Below are positions 13,265 through 20,025 of a stretch of 20,771 bases of DNA, one piece after another; positions within the stretch are counted from its first letter, which is position 1, and the number at the start of each line of letters is the position of its first letter. The DNA is taken from positions 1 to 20,771 of IMG/VR virus record IMGVR_UViG_3300005914_001759; one strand, 5' to 3'. The stretch is from a virus. The notes beneath the pieces were generated by a model. It made no database searches. It worked only from the letters and a program-made list of their open reading frames with translations, and had not been told where the DNA came from. The position numbers were made by a program, and so were the translations under genes.

Positions 13265-14892
13265 TAATCATGGGCGTGAACTTATCACATGACGGAAGTG
13301 TCTGTGTTTTAGATAAGGGCAAGGTTGTCTTCTACCAAGAAGAAGAGAGAGTCACTCACGAGAAGCATACCACTGGGGTAATTCATAGCTTCGTAGCTGG
13401 TATGAAGTTTAACCCTACCCACGTCGTCTTTACCTCTGCAACACCGTATGAGATAAAAGTAAAAGACCTTTTTGCAAGCTTAATGGGAGCACATGGCAAG
13501 CTCAATCACTTTGAGGACTATGTCATGCCAGAGATTCACTTCATGAGAGATCACCACTTAGCCCACGCAGCAGCAGCCTTCTACAACTCAGGGTTCGACG
13601 AGGCCTCAGTTTTGGTTGTAGACGGTGCTGGCCAAGCCTTTATCGATGATGAATACCTATATAGAGAGACAGAGACTATCTTCTCTGCAAAATATAACAA
13701 CTTTGACGTAAAGCTAAAAAAAGTAATCAAGCAGCATACCCTACTCAACTACCAGCAGCTTTCTGGAGAGCTGGCAGACAAGACCTACCTTTCTCCATGT
13801 GCTAGCCCATTGCCTACTGAGTATGAAGTCAAGGTCCACGACGCAGATATGAGCATTGGCAAGATGTTTAGTAAGGCTGGTATTGATATCTTTGGAGACT
13901 ATCACCAAGCAGGCAAGGTCATGGGTCTATCGGCATACGGGGTAGACCAGAAGGAGGATCCAAGAGCTTTTATAGAAGACGATGCTAACCCAGGAATATT
14001 TACACATGGGATGTCTAACGAGGACCTGGCTTTTAGGATTCAGAACGACTCTCTAATCCCCATAGTTAACTTAGTTAGAGAAGCATTAGATAACTCAAAA
14101 CACGATAACGTTTGCCTCTCTGGAGGATACTTCCTTAACTGTGTGAATAACTACAAGCTGCTAAAGCTATTCCCTCATGCAAACTTTTACATAGAGCCTA
14201 ACTCCTCAGACGCAGGAACTGCCTTGGGGGCAGCAAAGTATTGGTGGCACACGCTTAGCGGAGACCACGATATAAGGGAGCTTGAGACCCTATACCTTAG
14301 TGGCCCAGCCGACCACAGATTTGATTCGAGAGACATAAGAGACATCGTACAGGCTTCGCCCAAAGACGTGGCAAAGCTTCTTTCCGAGAGAAACGTGGTC
14401 GCCATATATCAGGGCAAAGCAGAAGCTGGACCAAGGGCCCTCGGCAATAGGTCAATACTTTATGACCCAAGAGACAGAGATGCAAGAGATGTTCTCAACA
14501 TGATCAAGAAGCGTGAGAGCTTTAGGCCTTTTGGAGGCACTGTGCTTGAAGAGAAGGCATCTCAGTGGTTTGACATGTACACACTAAAGTCTAGCCCCTA
14601 TATGCTGTATGCTGTTGACTCCCAGGACGGGACCGCAGCACTTATCCCAGGGTTAATGCACAACGACGGGACTTCTAGGATACAGACCATTAATGAGAGT
14701 CAGAACCCGAACTATCATGCTTTAATCAGTGAGTTTGACAGCCTTACGGGTGTTCCTATGATCTTAAATACATCGTTTAATCTAGCTGGAGACACTCTGG
14801 TTCAAACAATGGACGATGCTATAAGAACATGTCTTCAGTCTGGGATCCCATACCTTTATTGTCCAGAGATCGAATCAATAATTACGTTTTAA
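13261..14892 (+). CDS. O-carbamoyltransferase, NodU/CmcH family (complete)
   Basis: 543 residues, full length for the family. N-terminal Kae1-like domain: GVNLSHDGS (5-13), DHHLAHAAAAFYNS (97-110, Fe/catalytic histidines), VVDGAGQ, then KVMGLSAYG and LSGGYFLNCVNN. C-terminal YrdC-like domain: EAGPRALGNRSIL, KKRESFRPFGGTVLEEKA, HNDGTSRIQTI, NTSFN. Such enzymes carbamoylate a hydroxyl, for instance O-6 of glucosamine in Nod factors by NodU, which in that pathway follows deacetylation by NodB. ATG 13261 overlaps the deacetylase stop (ATGA); ATG 13270 is the alternative. It is a paralogue of the partial gene at 1-930, and ends the operon. Confidence 0.93.
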   Translation: MIIMGVNLSHDGSVCVLDKGKVVFYQEEERVTHEKHTTGVIHSFVAGMKFNPTHVVFTSATPYEIKVKDLFASLMGAHGKLNHFEDYVMPEIHFMRDHHLAHAAAAFYNSGFDEASVLVVDGAGQAFIDDEYLYRETETIFSAKYNNFDVKLKKVIKQHTLLNYQQLSGELADKTYLSPCASPLPTEYEVKVHDADMSIGKMFSKAGIDIFGDYHQAGKVMGLSAYGVDQKEDPRAFIEDDANPGIFTHGMSNEDLAFRIQNDSLIPIVNLVREALDNSKHDNVCLSGGYFLNCVNNYKLLKLFPHANFYIEPNSSDAGTALGAAKYWWHTLSGDHDIRELETLYLSGPADHRFDSRDIRDIVQASPKDVAKLLSERNVVAIYQGKAEAGPRALGNRSILYDPRDRDARDVLNMIKKRESFRPFGGTVLEEKASQWFDMYTLKSSPYMLYAVDSQDGTAALIPGLMHNDGTSRIQTINESQNPNYHALISEFDSLTGVPMILNTSFNLAGDTLVQTMDDAIRTCLQSGIPYLYCPEIESIITF

Positions 14893-14941
14893 TGTTACCA
14901 AAATGTAATAAAAAACCCTTAGCTTTATAGCAAACAACAAC

Positions 14942-14947
14942 TATAAT
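14942..14947 (+). promoter_or_regulatory. -10 box TATAAT for the redoxin gene
   Basis: Predicted start near 14954, followed by AGAAGGAG (14961-14968) 9 bases before ATG 14978. A Shine-Dalgarno, not leaderless, promoter. Confidence 0.55.
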
Positions 14948-14977
14948 AGAATATTACTTAAGAAGGAGCCCCAAAGC

Positions 14978-15199
14978 ATGACCACAGTTTACACATTACC
15001 ATCCTGCGTTCAGTGTGATGCAACAAAACGATTTCTAACAAAGAATGGCCTACCATATGATACAGTGGATCTCAGCACTGATTCTAAGGCCTATGAGTAC
15101 ATAAAGGGGTTGGGCTTTAGTGCAGCTCCTGTTGTCGTAACCAGTCAGGATTCCTGGTCAGGCTTCCAGCCAGATAGACTTTCCATGATTGCTGCTTGA
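14978..15199 (+). CDS. nrdH: NrdH-type redoxin (glutaredoxin-like)
   Basis: 73 residues. The active-site C10-V-Q-C13 in VYTLPSCVQCDAT and the C-terminal WSGFQPDRL are characteristic of NrdH, which is reduced by thioredoxin reductase and donates electrons to class Ib ribonucleotide reductase. No ribonucleotide reductase gene is seen in the window. The thyX gene 600 bases downstream suits a role in dNTP supply. Strong AGAAGGAG site. Its stop overlaps the -35 of the next promoter. Confidence 0.9.
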   Translation: MTTVYTLPSCVQCDATKRFLTKNGLPYDTVDLSTDSKAYEYIKGLGFSAAPVVVTSQDSWSGFQPDRLSMIAA

Positions 15200-15224
15200 C
15201 AGCAAGTAAGCTTTAAGATATAAT
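15196..15224 (+). promoter_or_regulatory. Consensus promoter TTGACA-17-TATAAT
   Basis: -35 TTGACA 15196-15201 and -10 TATAAT 15219-15224 with a 17-base spacer. It predicts a start near 15231 and a 35-base leader to ATG 15266, serving the gene block up to the dehydrogenase. Confidence 0.85.
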
Positions 15225-15265
15225 AGAAACCTTACACAAATAACCTTAACGAGAGACTAAGACTA

Positions 15266-15520
15266 ATGAATATATTTACTGATAGCCACGATGACCATGG
15301 TGAGCATGCAGAACACTTAGATATCGCAGAGCATGCAGAGCATAGTGGAGTCGATGGTCTCCTAGAGGTGATGTTTGGCTTTGAGCATGTTGTTGCAGAG
15401 TTTTTCTGGAATGGTATCTTCGTAGCCCTAACTTTCTTTATTACAAGAGGATTTGCTTTGCGTAAAGCGCACAAGTACATTGACACTAAGCACGGCATAG
15501 AGCACGATGAAGGGTACTAA
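15266..15520 (+). CDS. His-rich small membrane protein, unknown
   Basis: 84 residues. The N-terminus is packed with His, Asp and Glu (H8, H11, H14, H17, H23, H26 inside the first 26 residues), followed by one transmembrane segment (about 44-61) and a charged tail. The His/acid region could bind divalent metal. It lies between NrdH and GroES under a strong promoter and ends in TAA immediately before the GroES ATG. No family recognised; the ribosome site is weak (GAGAGACTAAG). Confidence 0.65.
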   Translation: MNIFTDSHDDHGEHAEHLDIAEHAEHSGVDGLLEVMFGFEHVVAEFFWNGIFVALTFFITRGFALRKAHKYIDTKHGIEHDEGY

Positions 15521-15808
15521 ATGTTAAGACCATTAGAGGATAAAGTAATTGTAGAGCCGATTGTAGAAGCAGAAGTAGCCTCTTCATCAGGACTTATTTT
15601 AACTAATACAAGCAAGGATTCTCCAACCGAGGGAATCGTAATAGCAGTTGGACCAGGTACTGTATTCAGCGATGGCTCAAGGCTTGACCTTGACCTGAAG
15701 GTAGGAGACAAAGTAGCTTACTCAAAGTTTGCTGGTACCGAGGTAGAGCATGATCTTAAGACATACACTATCCTCCCATACAGAGAAATCTATGCGGTGT
15801 TAGGATAA
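15521..15808 (+). CDS. groES: GroES-like co-chaperonin
   Basis: 95 residues, the family's normal length. LRPLEDKVIVEP at the start, then SSGLIL (mobile loop region), EGIVIAVGPG, VGDKVAYSKFAGTEVE and the C-terminal ILPYREIYAVL match GroES throughout. Phage co-chaperonins (T4 gp31 type) act with the host GroEL to fold capsid proteins. The mobile loop appears shorter and differs from host-like GIVLP, which may tune GroEL binding. No groEL gene in the window. Confidence 0.9.
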   Translation: MLRPLEDKVIVEPIVEAEVASSSGLILTNTSKDSPTEGIVIAVGPGTVFSDGSRLDLDLKVGDKVAYSKFAGTEVEHDLKTYTILPYREIYAVLG

Positions 15809-15811
15809 TTA

Positions 15812-16525
15812 ATGACTACATATATTAGAACCATGCCAGAACCGATAAAGGTGTTAGACGAGGGATACTTGCGTCTTGTAGATGTGCTAGGAGATGATCT
15901 GGCTACGGTAAACGCAGCAAGAGTTTCTTATGACAAGGAAGCTGCAGAGTGGTCAGACAAAGAAGCTAGGCTAATTGAGTTCTTATTGCGTGAGGGTCAC
16001 ACATCTCCGTTTAGACACGCAGCACTAACCTTTGAGGTCTATGCTCCACTATTTGTTGCTAGGCAATGGTGGAAGTACGCAGTAGCCTCTAGTCATATTG
16101 ACGACCAGAATGGTTGGAACGAGTCCTCTAGGCGTTACATTACAGAAGAAGAAAAGTTCTATATTCCTCTACCTAATGAGTGGAGGAGTAAGCCAGAGAA
16201 TAGTAAGCAGGGCTCTGGTGAGCCCCTAGACATTGAGTTAGGTCAAAAGTACTTCGATCGTCTATGCGAGACCGTTGTAAGCGGAACAGAGGCGTATCAC
16301 GATGCCATGAATGATGGTGTAGCTCCAGAGATTGCCCGACTGTTTCTTCCAGCTTATGGTATGTACGTTAGATGGCGTTGGACGGTGTCTCTGCAGGGAG
16401 TTTTAACATTCCTTGACCAGAGAATGCCTAACGACGCTCAATGGGAAATCCAAAAGTATGCCCAAGCTGTTCTAGACCTGACCAGGGATGCATTTCCTGA
16501 AACAATTGGAGCACTTTATGAATAA
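15812..16525 (+). CDS. thyX: Flavin-dependent thymidylate synthase
   Basis: 237 residues. EGHTSPFRHAALTFEV (61-76), ARQWWKYAVASSH (83-95) and NESSRRY (103-109) mark ThyX, which makes dTMP from dUMP with FAD, NADPH and methylenetetrahydrofolate. The usual RHRx7S signature is replaced by RQWWKYAVASS, a form I associate with phage enzymes; R84 is kept. AGGA is 6 bases before the ATG. Together with NrdH it indicates phage control of nucleotide synthesis. Confidence 0.95.
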   Translation: MTTYIRTMPEPIKVLDEGYLRLVDVLGDDLATVNAARVSYDKEAAEWSDKEARLIEFLLREGHTSPFRHAALTFEVYAPLFVARQWWKYAVASSHIDDQNGWNESSRRYITEEEKFYIPLPNEWRSKPENSKQGSGEPLDIELGQKYFDRLCETVVSGTEAYHDAMNDGVAPEIARLFLPAYGMYVRWRWTVSLQGVLTFLDQRMPNDAQWEIQKYAQAVLDLTRDAFPETIGALYE

Positions 16526-16545
16526 GATAGATCAAGAGGGATAGG

Positions 16546-17646
16546 TTGACTGAAGTTGCGATCATAGGGCTTGGTTACGTTGGACAAGCACTGGCGAGCC
16601 GTGTGTCAAAAGTCAAAGGCTTTAGTGTTATAGGTGTAGAAAAGAGCAAAAGTGTTCTACTACCCATAATGTCAGATGACCTTGGGTACTCCGTTACCTC
16701 AGACATCAATGATGCAAAGAACGCTGACGTCTTTATCGTATGTGTGGCTACTCCATTATCTGGAGAAGACTACGTAGCCAAAGCAGCGCAGGAGATAGCT
16801 TCTGTAGCAAAAGAGGGGGCTCTAGCTATCCTAGAGTCCACGGTAGGAATAGGGGTAACCGAAAAGATCTTCTTCCCACCACTAACTAAAGCAGGAGTCT
16901 TAGTAGCCTATTCACCAGAACGAATTGACCCAGGCTCTGAGAAGTATAACATTAGTAATACTACTAAGGTTGTATCAGGAGCTACGCCTTTAGCCTTAAA
17001 AGCAGCTATGGCTTTCTATACTAAGTTTATTAAGAAAGTTGTAAGCGCCAGCGACGTAAGAGTTGCCGAGGCAGCAAAACTTCTGGAAAATTCTTACAGG
17101 CTTCTTAATGTATCTTTTGTCAATGAGTTTGCTAGGTCTTGCCTTGCTGCTGGGATAGATTCAAGTGAAGTCATTCAGTTGGCAAGTACTAAGGAGTTTG
17201 GATTTCAAGCATTCTATCCTAGTGCTGGTGCTGGTGGCCACTGCATCCCAGTTGATCCTGAGTTCTTGTCTAACCATATGAGGGAACTTGGAGTACCAAT
17301 TACTCTTCTCGAAACAGCCATAGAGATTAATGACTCAATGCCTAATGAGATTGTAGATGATCTTAATAAGAAGTTCAACGGACTACAGGATAAGAAGATC
17401 TTAATTGTAGGTATGTCATATAAGGCTAATACTGATGACACCAGGAACTCTTCAGGTAGTCAGATATATAACCTAATGAAGCACCTTGGGTATGATGTCA
17501 AGTGGCATGACGAAGTAGTTAAGACTTACGGAACAACTAAGTCTGTAAAGCCATCTAACAGCTTTGATGTAGTCCTTGTGACTGTAAGGCATGAAGAGCT
17601 GCACCTATCTATGATTAGTGAGTCTAAGATAGTTTCTTATGCGTAA
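16546..17646 (+). CDS. UDP-sugar (UDP-Glc/GlcNAc/ManNAc-type) 6-dehydrogenase
   Basis: 366 residues. N-terminal Rossmann GLGYVG (8-13), family motif YSPERIDPG (122-130), and the active-site loop GAGGHCIPVDP with catalytic C233, plus LLENSYR and MSYKANTDDTR, identify the UDPGDH/WecC family, which oxidises the C6 hydroxyl of a nucleotide sugar to a uronate. It is shorter than the usual 420-450 residues, mainly in the C-terminal domain. TTG start with AAGAGGG (16534-16540) upstream. Probably feeds the same glycan pathway as the epimerase. Its end overlaps the convergent hydrolase by 10 bases. Confidence 0.92.
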   Translation: MTEVAIIGLGYVGQALASRVSKVKGFSVIGVEKSKSVLLPIMSDDLGYSVTSDINDAKNADVFIVCVATPLSGEDYVAKAAQEIASVAKEGALAILESTVGIGVTEKIFFPPLTKAGVLVAYSPERIDPGSEKYNISNTTKVVSGATPLALKAAMAFYTKFIKKVVSASDVRVAEAAKLLENSYRLLNVSFVNEFARSCLAAGIDSSEVIQLASTKEFGFQAFYPSAGAGGHCIPVDPEFLSNHMRELGVPITLLETAIEINDSMPNEIVDDLNKKFNGLQDKKILIVGMSYKANTDDTRNSSGSQIYNLMKHLGYDVKWHDEVVKTYGTTKSVKPSNSFDVVLVTVRHEELHLSMISESKIVSYA

Positions 17647-18320
17647 TGGTCTTCTATAAAATCAGTTACAACCCATGGCTCATGCTCAAAGCAAGCCTCA
17701 ACAAGTGTTTCCAGGTCTATTCCTAGCTGACCAGGCAAACCGTGATCGTAATCATCTCCAAAGTCAAAGATGAACACATTGTCTTGGATGGGGAAGTGAG
17801 CTATCTGGATCTTGTCATCAGCCTCACAGCTGGCAAAAACATAGTAGTTTGTATCCTCCTGGAAGTATCCTTCGAGACTAGGTATCTTCCACTCCGTAAT
17901 GCTATTGGTATACATTCCTAACATAAAGCTATCTTCAGGCATGTACTCTGGCATCACACTGTACTGAGGGGTTATCGCCACTACAGAATGGATCCTAAAG
18001 TGCTTAGAAAGAACGGTAGCTAGGAAGCCTCCTAAGCAGAACCCCACAGCCCTCACGTCCTTATCTACCAGGTGTGGAGATAGGGTATCTATAACGACAT
18101 CCCAATCCAGCCTGTTGCCAAAAGAGTTGGTCTTGTCTATTAAGAATACACCCTTACCATCTTTGGTTGAGGTCTTAATGAACTCTTCACTTGAGAAGTC
18201 TTCGCCTATCCTTGGTGAGCTAGAGATAGAGAGGGTTACGATGTCACCATCTCCATCTATCATGCTTATTCTACAGAAGTCATCCTCGAATAAAGTTATA
18301 ATTTCTTTCTTTAATTCCAT
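17637..18320 (-). CDS. Alpha/beta-hydrolase-like protein with a Cys nucleophile
   Basis: 227 residues. The nucleophile elbow is G93-F-C95-L-G-G98 rather than the usual GxSxG, a layout seen in dienelactone-hydrolase relatives. VVAITPQYSVMPE follows, as in hydrolase-like proteins of glycan loci, and a candidate catalytic His is H193 (DYDHGLPG). The acidic residue is not certain. It is divergent from the third oxygenase and convergent with the dehydrogenase, so could act on ester or acyl modifications of the glycan. The family assignment is tentative. Confidence 0.6.
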   Translation of the reverse strand: MELKKEIITLFEDDFCRISMIDGDGDIVTLSISSSPRIGEDFSSEEFIKTSTKDGKGVFLIDKTNSFGNRLDWDVVIDTLSPHLVDKDVRAVGFCLGGFLATVLSKHFRIHSVVAITPQYSVMPEYMPEDSFMLGMYTNSITEWKIPSLEGYFQEDTNYYVFASCEADDKIQIAHFPIQDNVFIFDFGDDYDHGLPGQLGIDLETLVEACFEHEPWVVTDFIEDHYA

Positions 18321-18326
18321 GACTTT

Positions 18327-18335
18327 ATTATAACA
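18327..18335 (-). promoter_or_regulatory. Extended -10 TGTTATAAT, leaderless start at 18320
   Basis: Minus-strand last T at 18327 is exactly 7 bases from ATG 18320. The element faces the promoter at 18348-18356 within 43 bases. Confidence 0.7.
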
Positions 18336-18347
18336 GAATACTTGACA

Positions 18348-18356
18348 TGGTATAAT
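18348..18356 (+). promoter_or_regulatory. Extended -10 TGGTATAAT, leaderless start at 18363
   Basis: Last T 7 bases before ATG 18363. The TTGACA at 18342-18347 is only 3 bases upstream of the -10, so it is not its -35. Confidence 0.7.
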
Positions 18357-18362
18357 TGTTAC

Positions 18363-18977
18363 ATGATTAAAGATTACGGTAATGGAATAGTTAACACCCT
18401 GGCCTTCGTATCATACGAGGACTCCATGGAGATCAGTGCCTGGATAGATAATAATATAGATAACTTCTTAATCTATGAATTCCAAAACAATCCAGACAGG
18501 CATGCCATTAGATTTGGTAAAGATCAAATATTCTGGGATACGTCTCCTCACGACATACGTGGGGTAGAGGATATCGAAAAAACATGTAGACCATACTTCA
18601 AGAAGGTAACTGAGCATCTTAAAAAGCTGTACAACGATGACTCAGATCTCTTCATCAACTCCTTCTGGCTAGCTAAGCAAGACGCTGGTGGCTTTGTAGG
18701 ACCTCATCATGACTCTCACTCTGGAATGAACCCACAGTTTAAGTACAGTGTGATCTGCTATCTTAATGCAAACCCAACAGATGGAGAGTTGGAGTTTGTA
18801 AGCTTAGGGTTTGGGATTAAGCCACCTGCTGGCTCAATGGTTAGCTTCCCATCACAGGGGGAAAACCTAGACCATGAGGTAAAGGCCATAAGTCAGGAGA
18901 GGTACTCTATGCTATTCTGGGTTACTGATAACCCTGACTACGAAGTTAAGTGGCACAGCGATGAGTGCCCATCGTAA
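18363..18977 (+). CDS. 2-oxoglutarate/Fe(II)-dependent oxygenase, prolyl 4-hydroxylase-like
   Basis: 204 residues. Iron triad H115-H-D117 (GPHHDSHSGM) and H171 (NLDHEVKAI), 2OG-binding R180 (ERYSML), and the core strand YSVICYLN with GSMVSFPS between, a classic P4H-like double-stranded beta helix. The frame opens at TTG 18342, but that lies upstream of the -10 box, so ATG 18363 is used. It shares the P4H layout with the 930-1589 protein more than with the 9399-9971 one. Confidence 0.9.
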   Translation: MIKDYGNGIVNTLAFVSYEDSMEISAWIDNNIDNFLIYEFQNNPDRHAIRFGKDQIFWDTSPHDIRGVEDIEKTCRPYFKKVTEHLKKLYNDDSDLFINSFWLAKQDAGGFVGPHHDSHSGMNPQFKYSVICYLNANPTDGELEFVSLGFGIKPPAGSMVSFPSQGENLDHEVKAISQERYSMLFWVTDNPDYEVKWHSDECPS

Positions 18978-19065
18978 CCATCAGTTCCTGGTGATCAATG
19001 CCTTAAAGTTTTATTAAACATTTTTTGTAAAAGTGATGAATTGAGAGCATATCTCATTATAATCG

Positions 19066-19074
19066 TGTTATAAT
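19066..19074 (+). promoter_or_regulatory. Extended -10 TGTTATAAT, leaderless start at 19082
   Basis: Last T is 8 bases before ATG 19082. A second TATAAT lies at 19058-19063. Confidence 0.6.
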
Positions 19075-19081
19075 TAATCTT

Positions 19082-19267
19082 ATGAACTACAACACTCACC
19101 CATGCCCTGTCTGTTCAAAAGATATGGCTCCAGTAATCTATGGATTCCCTACCACTCACATGGTTGAGATGGCTCAGCAAGACATCATCGCTCTTGGAGG
19201 AACAAAGATGGACAAAGAAAACCCCACACACTATTGTTATAGCTGTGGGGATCCTTACCGTATCTAA
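19082..19267 (+). CDS. Small zinc ribbon protein (61 aa)
   Basis: CPVCSKDMAPVIYGFPT at the start and YCYSCGDPY at the end: two CxxC knuckles (C8/C11 and C52/C55) forming a zinc ribbon, with a helical middle. Proteins of this type are common hypothetical genes in bacteria; no function is known. The stop abuts the convergent nuclease stop. Confidence 0.75.
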   Translation: MNYNTHPCPVCSKDMAPVIYGFPTTHMVEMAQQDIIALGGTKMDKENPTHYCYSCGDPYRI

Positions 19268-19654
19268 TTATAGATAACGGATTTCGTCTATGTATTTAGC
19301 AGACAGTGCTATCTTTATCATATTATCTGCATAGCTGCCAGTCTTTGGAGGTGCAGAAAAATACACAACGTAATAAGTATTAGGATCAACAGCCTTTAGT
19401 ATTGCTCCATTGGCTACAGCCTTCTTTACGTTATCGGTTCTTTCCGCTCCTGGTCTTTTCTTGCCACCAGACCTACCACCCTTAGCCTCAACAAACTCAG
19501 TGCGTACCTTGTTATCCGCAACAAAATCAACTTCAACTCCCGTTTCAGGGATTTCATAGTTTCTGGCTGTAATCTTAGAGGTCTTTGATAGGTGCTGCTC
19601 AACAATCGCTTCAAATTCATCTCCAGCTCGTTTAGACTCTGCTTGAAAGTTCAA
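19268..19654 (-). CDS. PD-(D/E)XK-type nuclease-like protein
   Basis: 128 residues. GDEFEAIVEQHL with E14 in the first helix, D43 in ETGVEVDFVADN, and the E56-A-K58 motif in FVEAKGG match the restriction-endonuclease-like core. The following GKKRPG and conserved ERTDNVKKAV are likely DNA contacts. The frame extends upstream to 19771, but the TTG at 19654 is chosen: AAGGAG (19664-19659) lies 4 bases before it and the upstream gene stops at 19656. Coupled to a tandem-paralogue gene pair on the same strand. Could be a Holliday-junction resolvase or a phage nuclease. Confidence 0.7.
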   Translation of the reverse strand: MNFQAESKRAGDEFEAIVEQHLSKTSKITARNYEIPETGVEVDFVADNKVRTEFVEAKGGRSGGKKRPGAERTDNVKKAVANGAILKAVDPNTYYVVYFSAPPKTGSYADNMIKIALSAKYIDEIRYL

Positions 19655-19655
19655 T

Positions 19656-19820
19656 CTACTCCTTGTTCGCATTTGCTCTGGTATAGCCAGAGATGTATCC
19701 TGAACGCCATGCAACCATTTCCTCTTCGGTAATGTTTTCACGTTCCCCAGAAGATAAGTAAAGGTTAACATCTTCGTTAACAGCCTTAACTAGGTCTGCC
19801 TTGCTTGATTCCTTATCCAA
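19656..19820 (-). CDS. Small protein, paralogue 2 (54 aa)
   Basis: TTG-started short frame in a different register from the neighbours. The end reads MVAWRSGYISGYTRANANKE; the upstream gene has LEAWQAGYISGVNRTMGIDL. Both share AWxxGYISGxxR and similar acidic, helical starts, so they are tandem duplicates. It overlaps the upstream gene by 8 bases and is followed at once by the nuclease, whose ribosome site lies in its last codons. Alternative TTG at 19826. Function unknown. Confidence 0.72.
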   Translation of the reverse strand: MDKESSKADLVKAVNEDVNLYLSSGERENITEEEMVAWRSGYISGYTRANANKE

Positions 19821-19989
19821 GGTCAATTCCCATCGTTCGGTTTACTCCAGATATGTACCCAGCCTGCCAAGCTTCCAAGGTTTCTTGGGTAGTGTTACGT
19901 CCAGCAGTAGCTAAGAACTTTTGCAAGTCTTCGATAGCAGCCTCAGTAACCTTCAGTTTCTCTGATTCTGTATTATTAATTTCATCCAT
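19813..19989 (-). CDS. Small protein, paralogue 1 (58 aa)
   Basis: MDEINNTESE start, helical and acidic, then AWQAGYISGVNRTMG. The frame extends to TTG 20025, but a promoter lies within that extension and its predicted start is at ATG 19989, so the shorter form is used. Duplicate of the following gene (54 residues). Function unknown. Confidence 0.72.
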   Translation of the reverse strand: MDEINNTESEKLKVTEAAIEDLQKFLATAGRNTTQETLEAWQAGYISGVNRTMGIDLG

Positions 19990-19996
19990 AGTAGAT

Positions 19997-20025
19997 ATTT
20001 TACCACTAGTCCTGGGGATTGTCAA
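19997..20025 (-). promoter_or_regulatory. Promoter TTGACA-17-TAAAAT, leaderless start at 19989
   Basis: Minus strand: TTGACA at 20025-20020, 17-base spacer, TGG-TAAAAT ending at 19997. ATG is 8 bases after the last T. The -35 lies inside the coding end of the upstream gene (20006-20173). Confidence 0.75.

Noticed and set aside
14893-14941. Possible terminator after the carbamoyltransferase
   Set aside because: Only a 4-bp stem (TTAC/GTAA), followed by A-rich rather than T-rich sequence.
18342-18347. Perfect TTGACA upstream of the third oxygenase
   Set aside because: Only 3 bases from its TATAAT, so it cannot be that promoter's -35; probably chance.
19008-19027. Possible terminator in AAGTTTTATTAAACATTTTTT after the third oxygenase
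   Set aside because: Stem GTTT/AAAC is 4 bp and all A-T rich at best, too weak to call despite the T-run.
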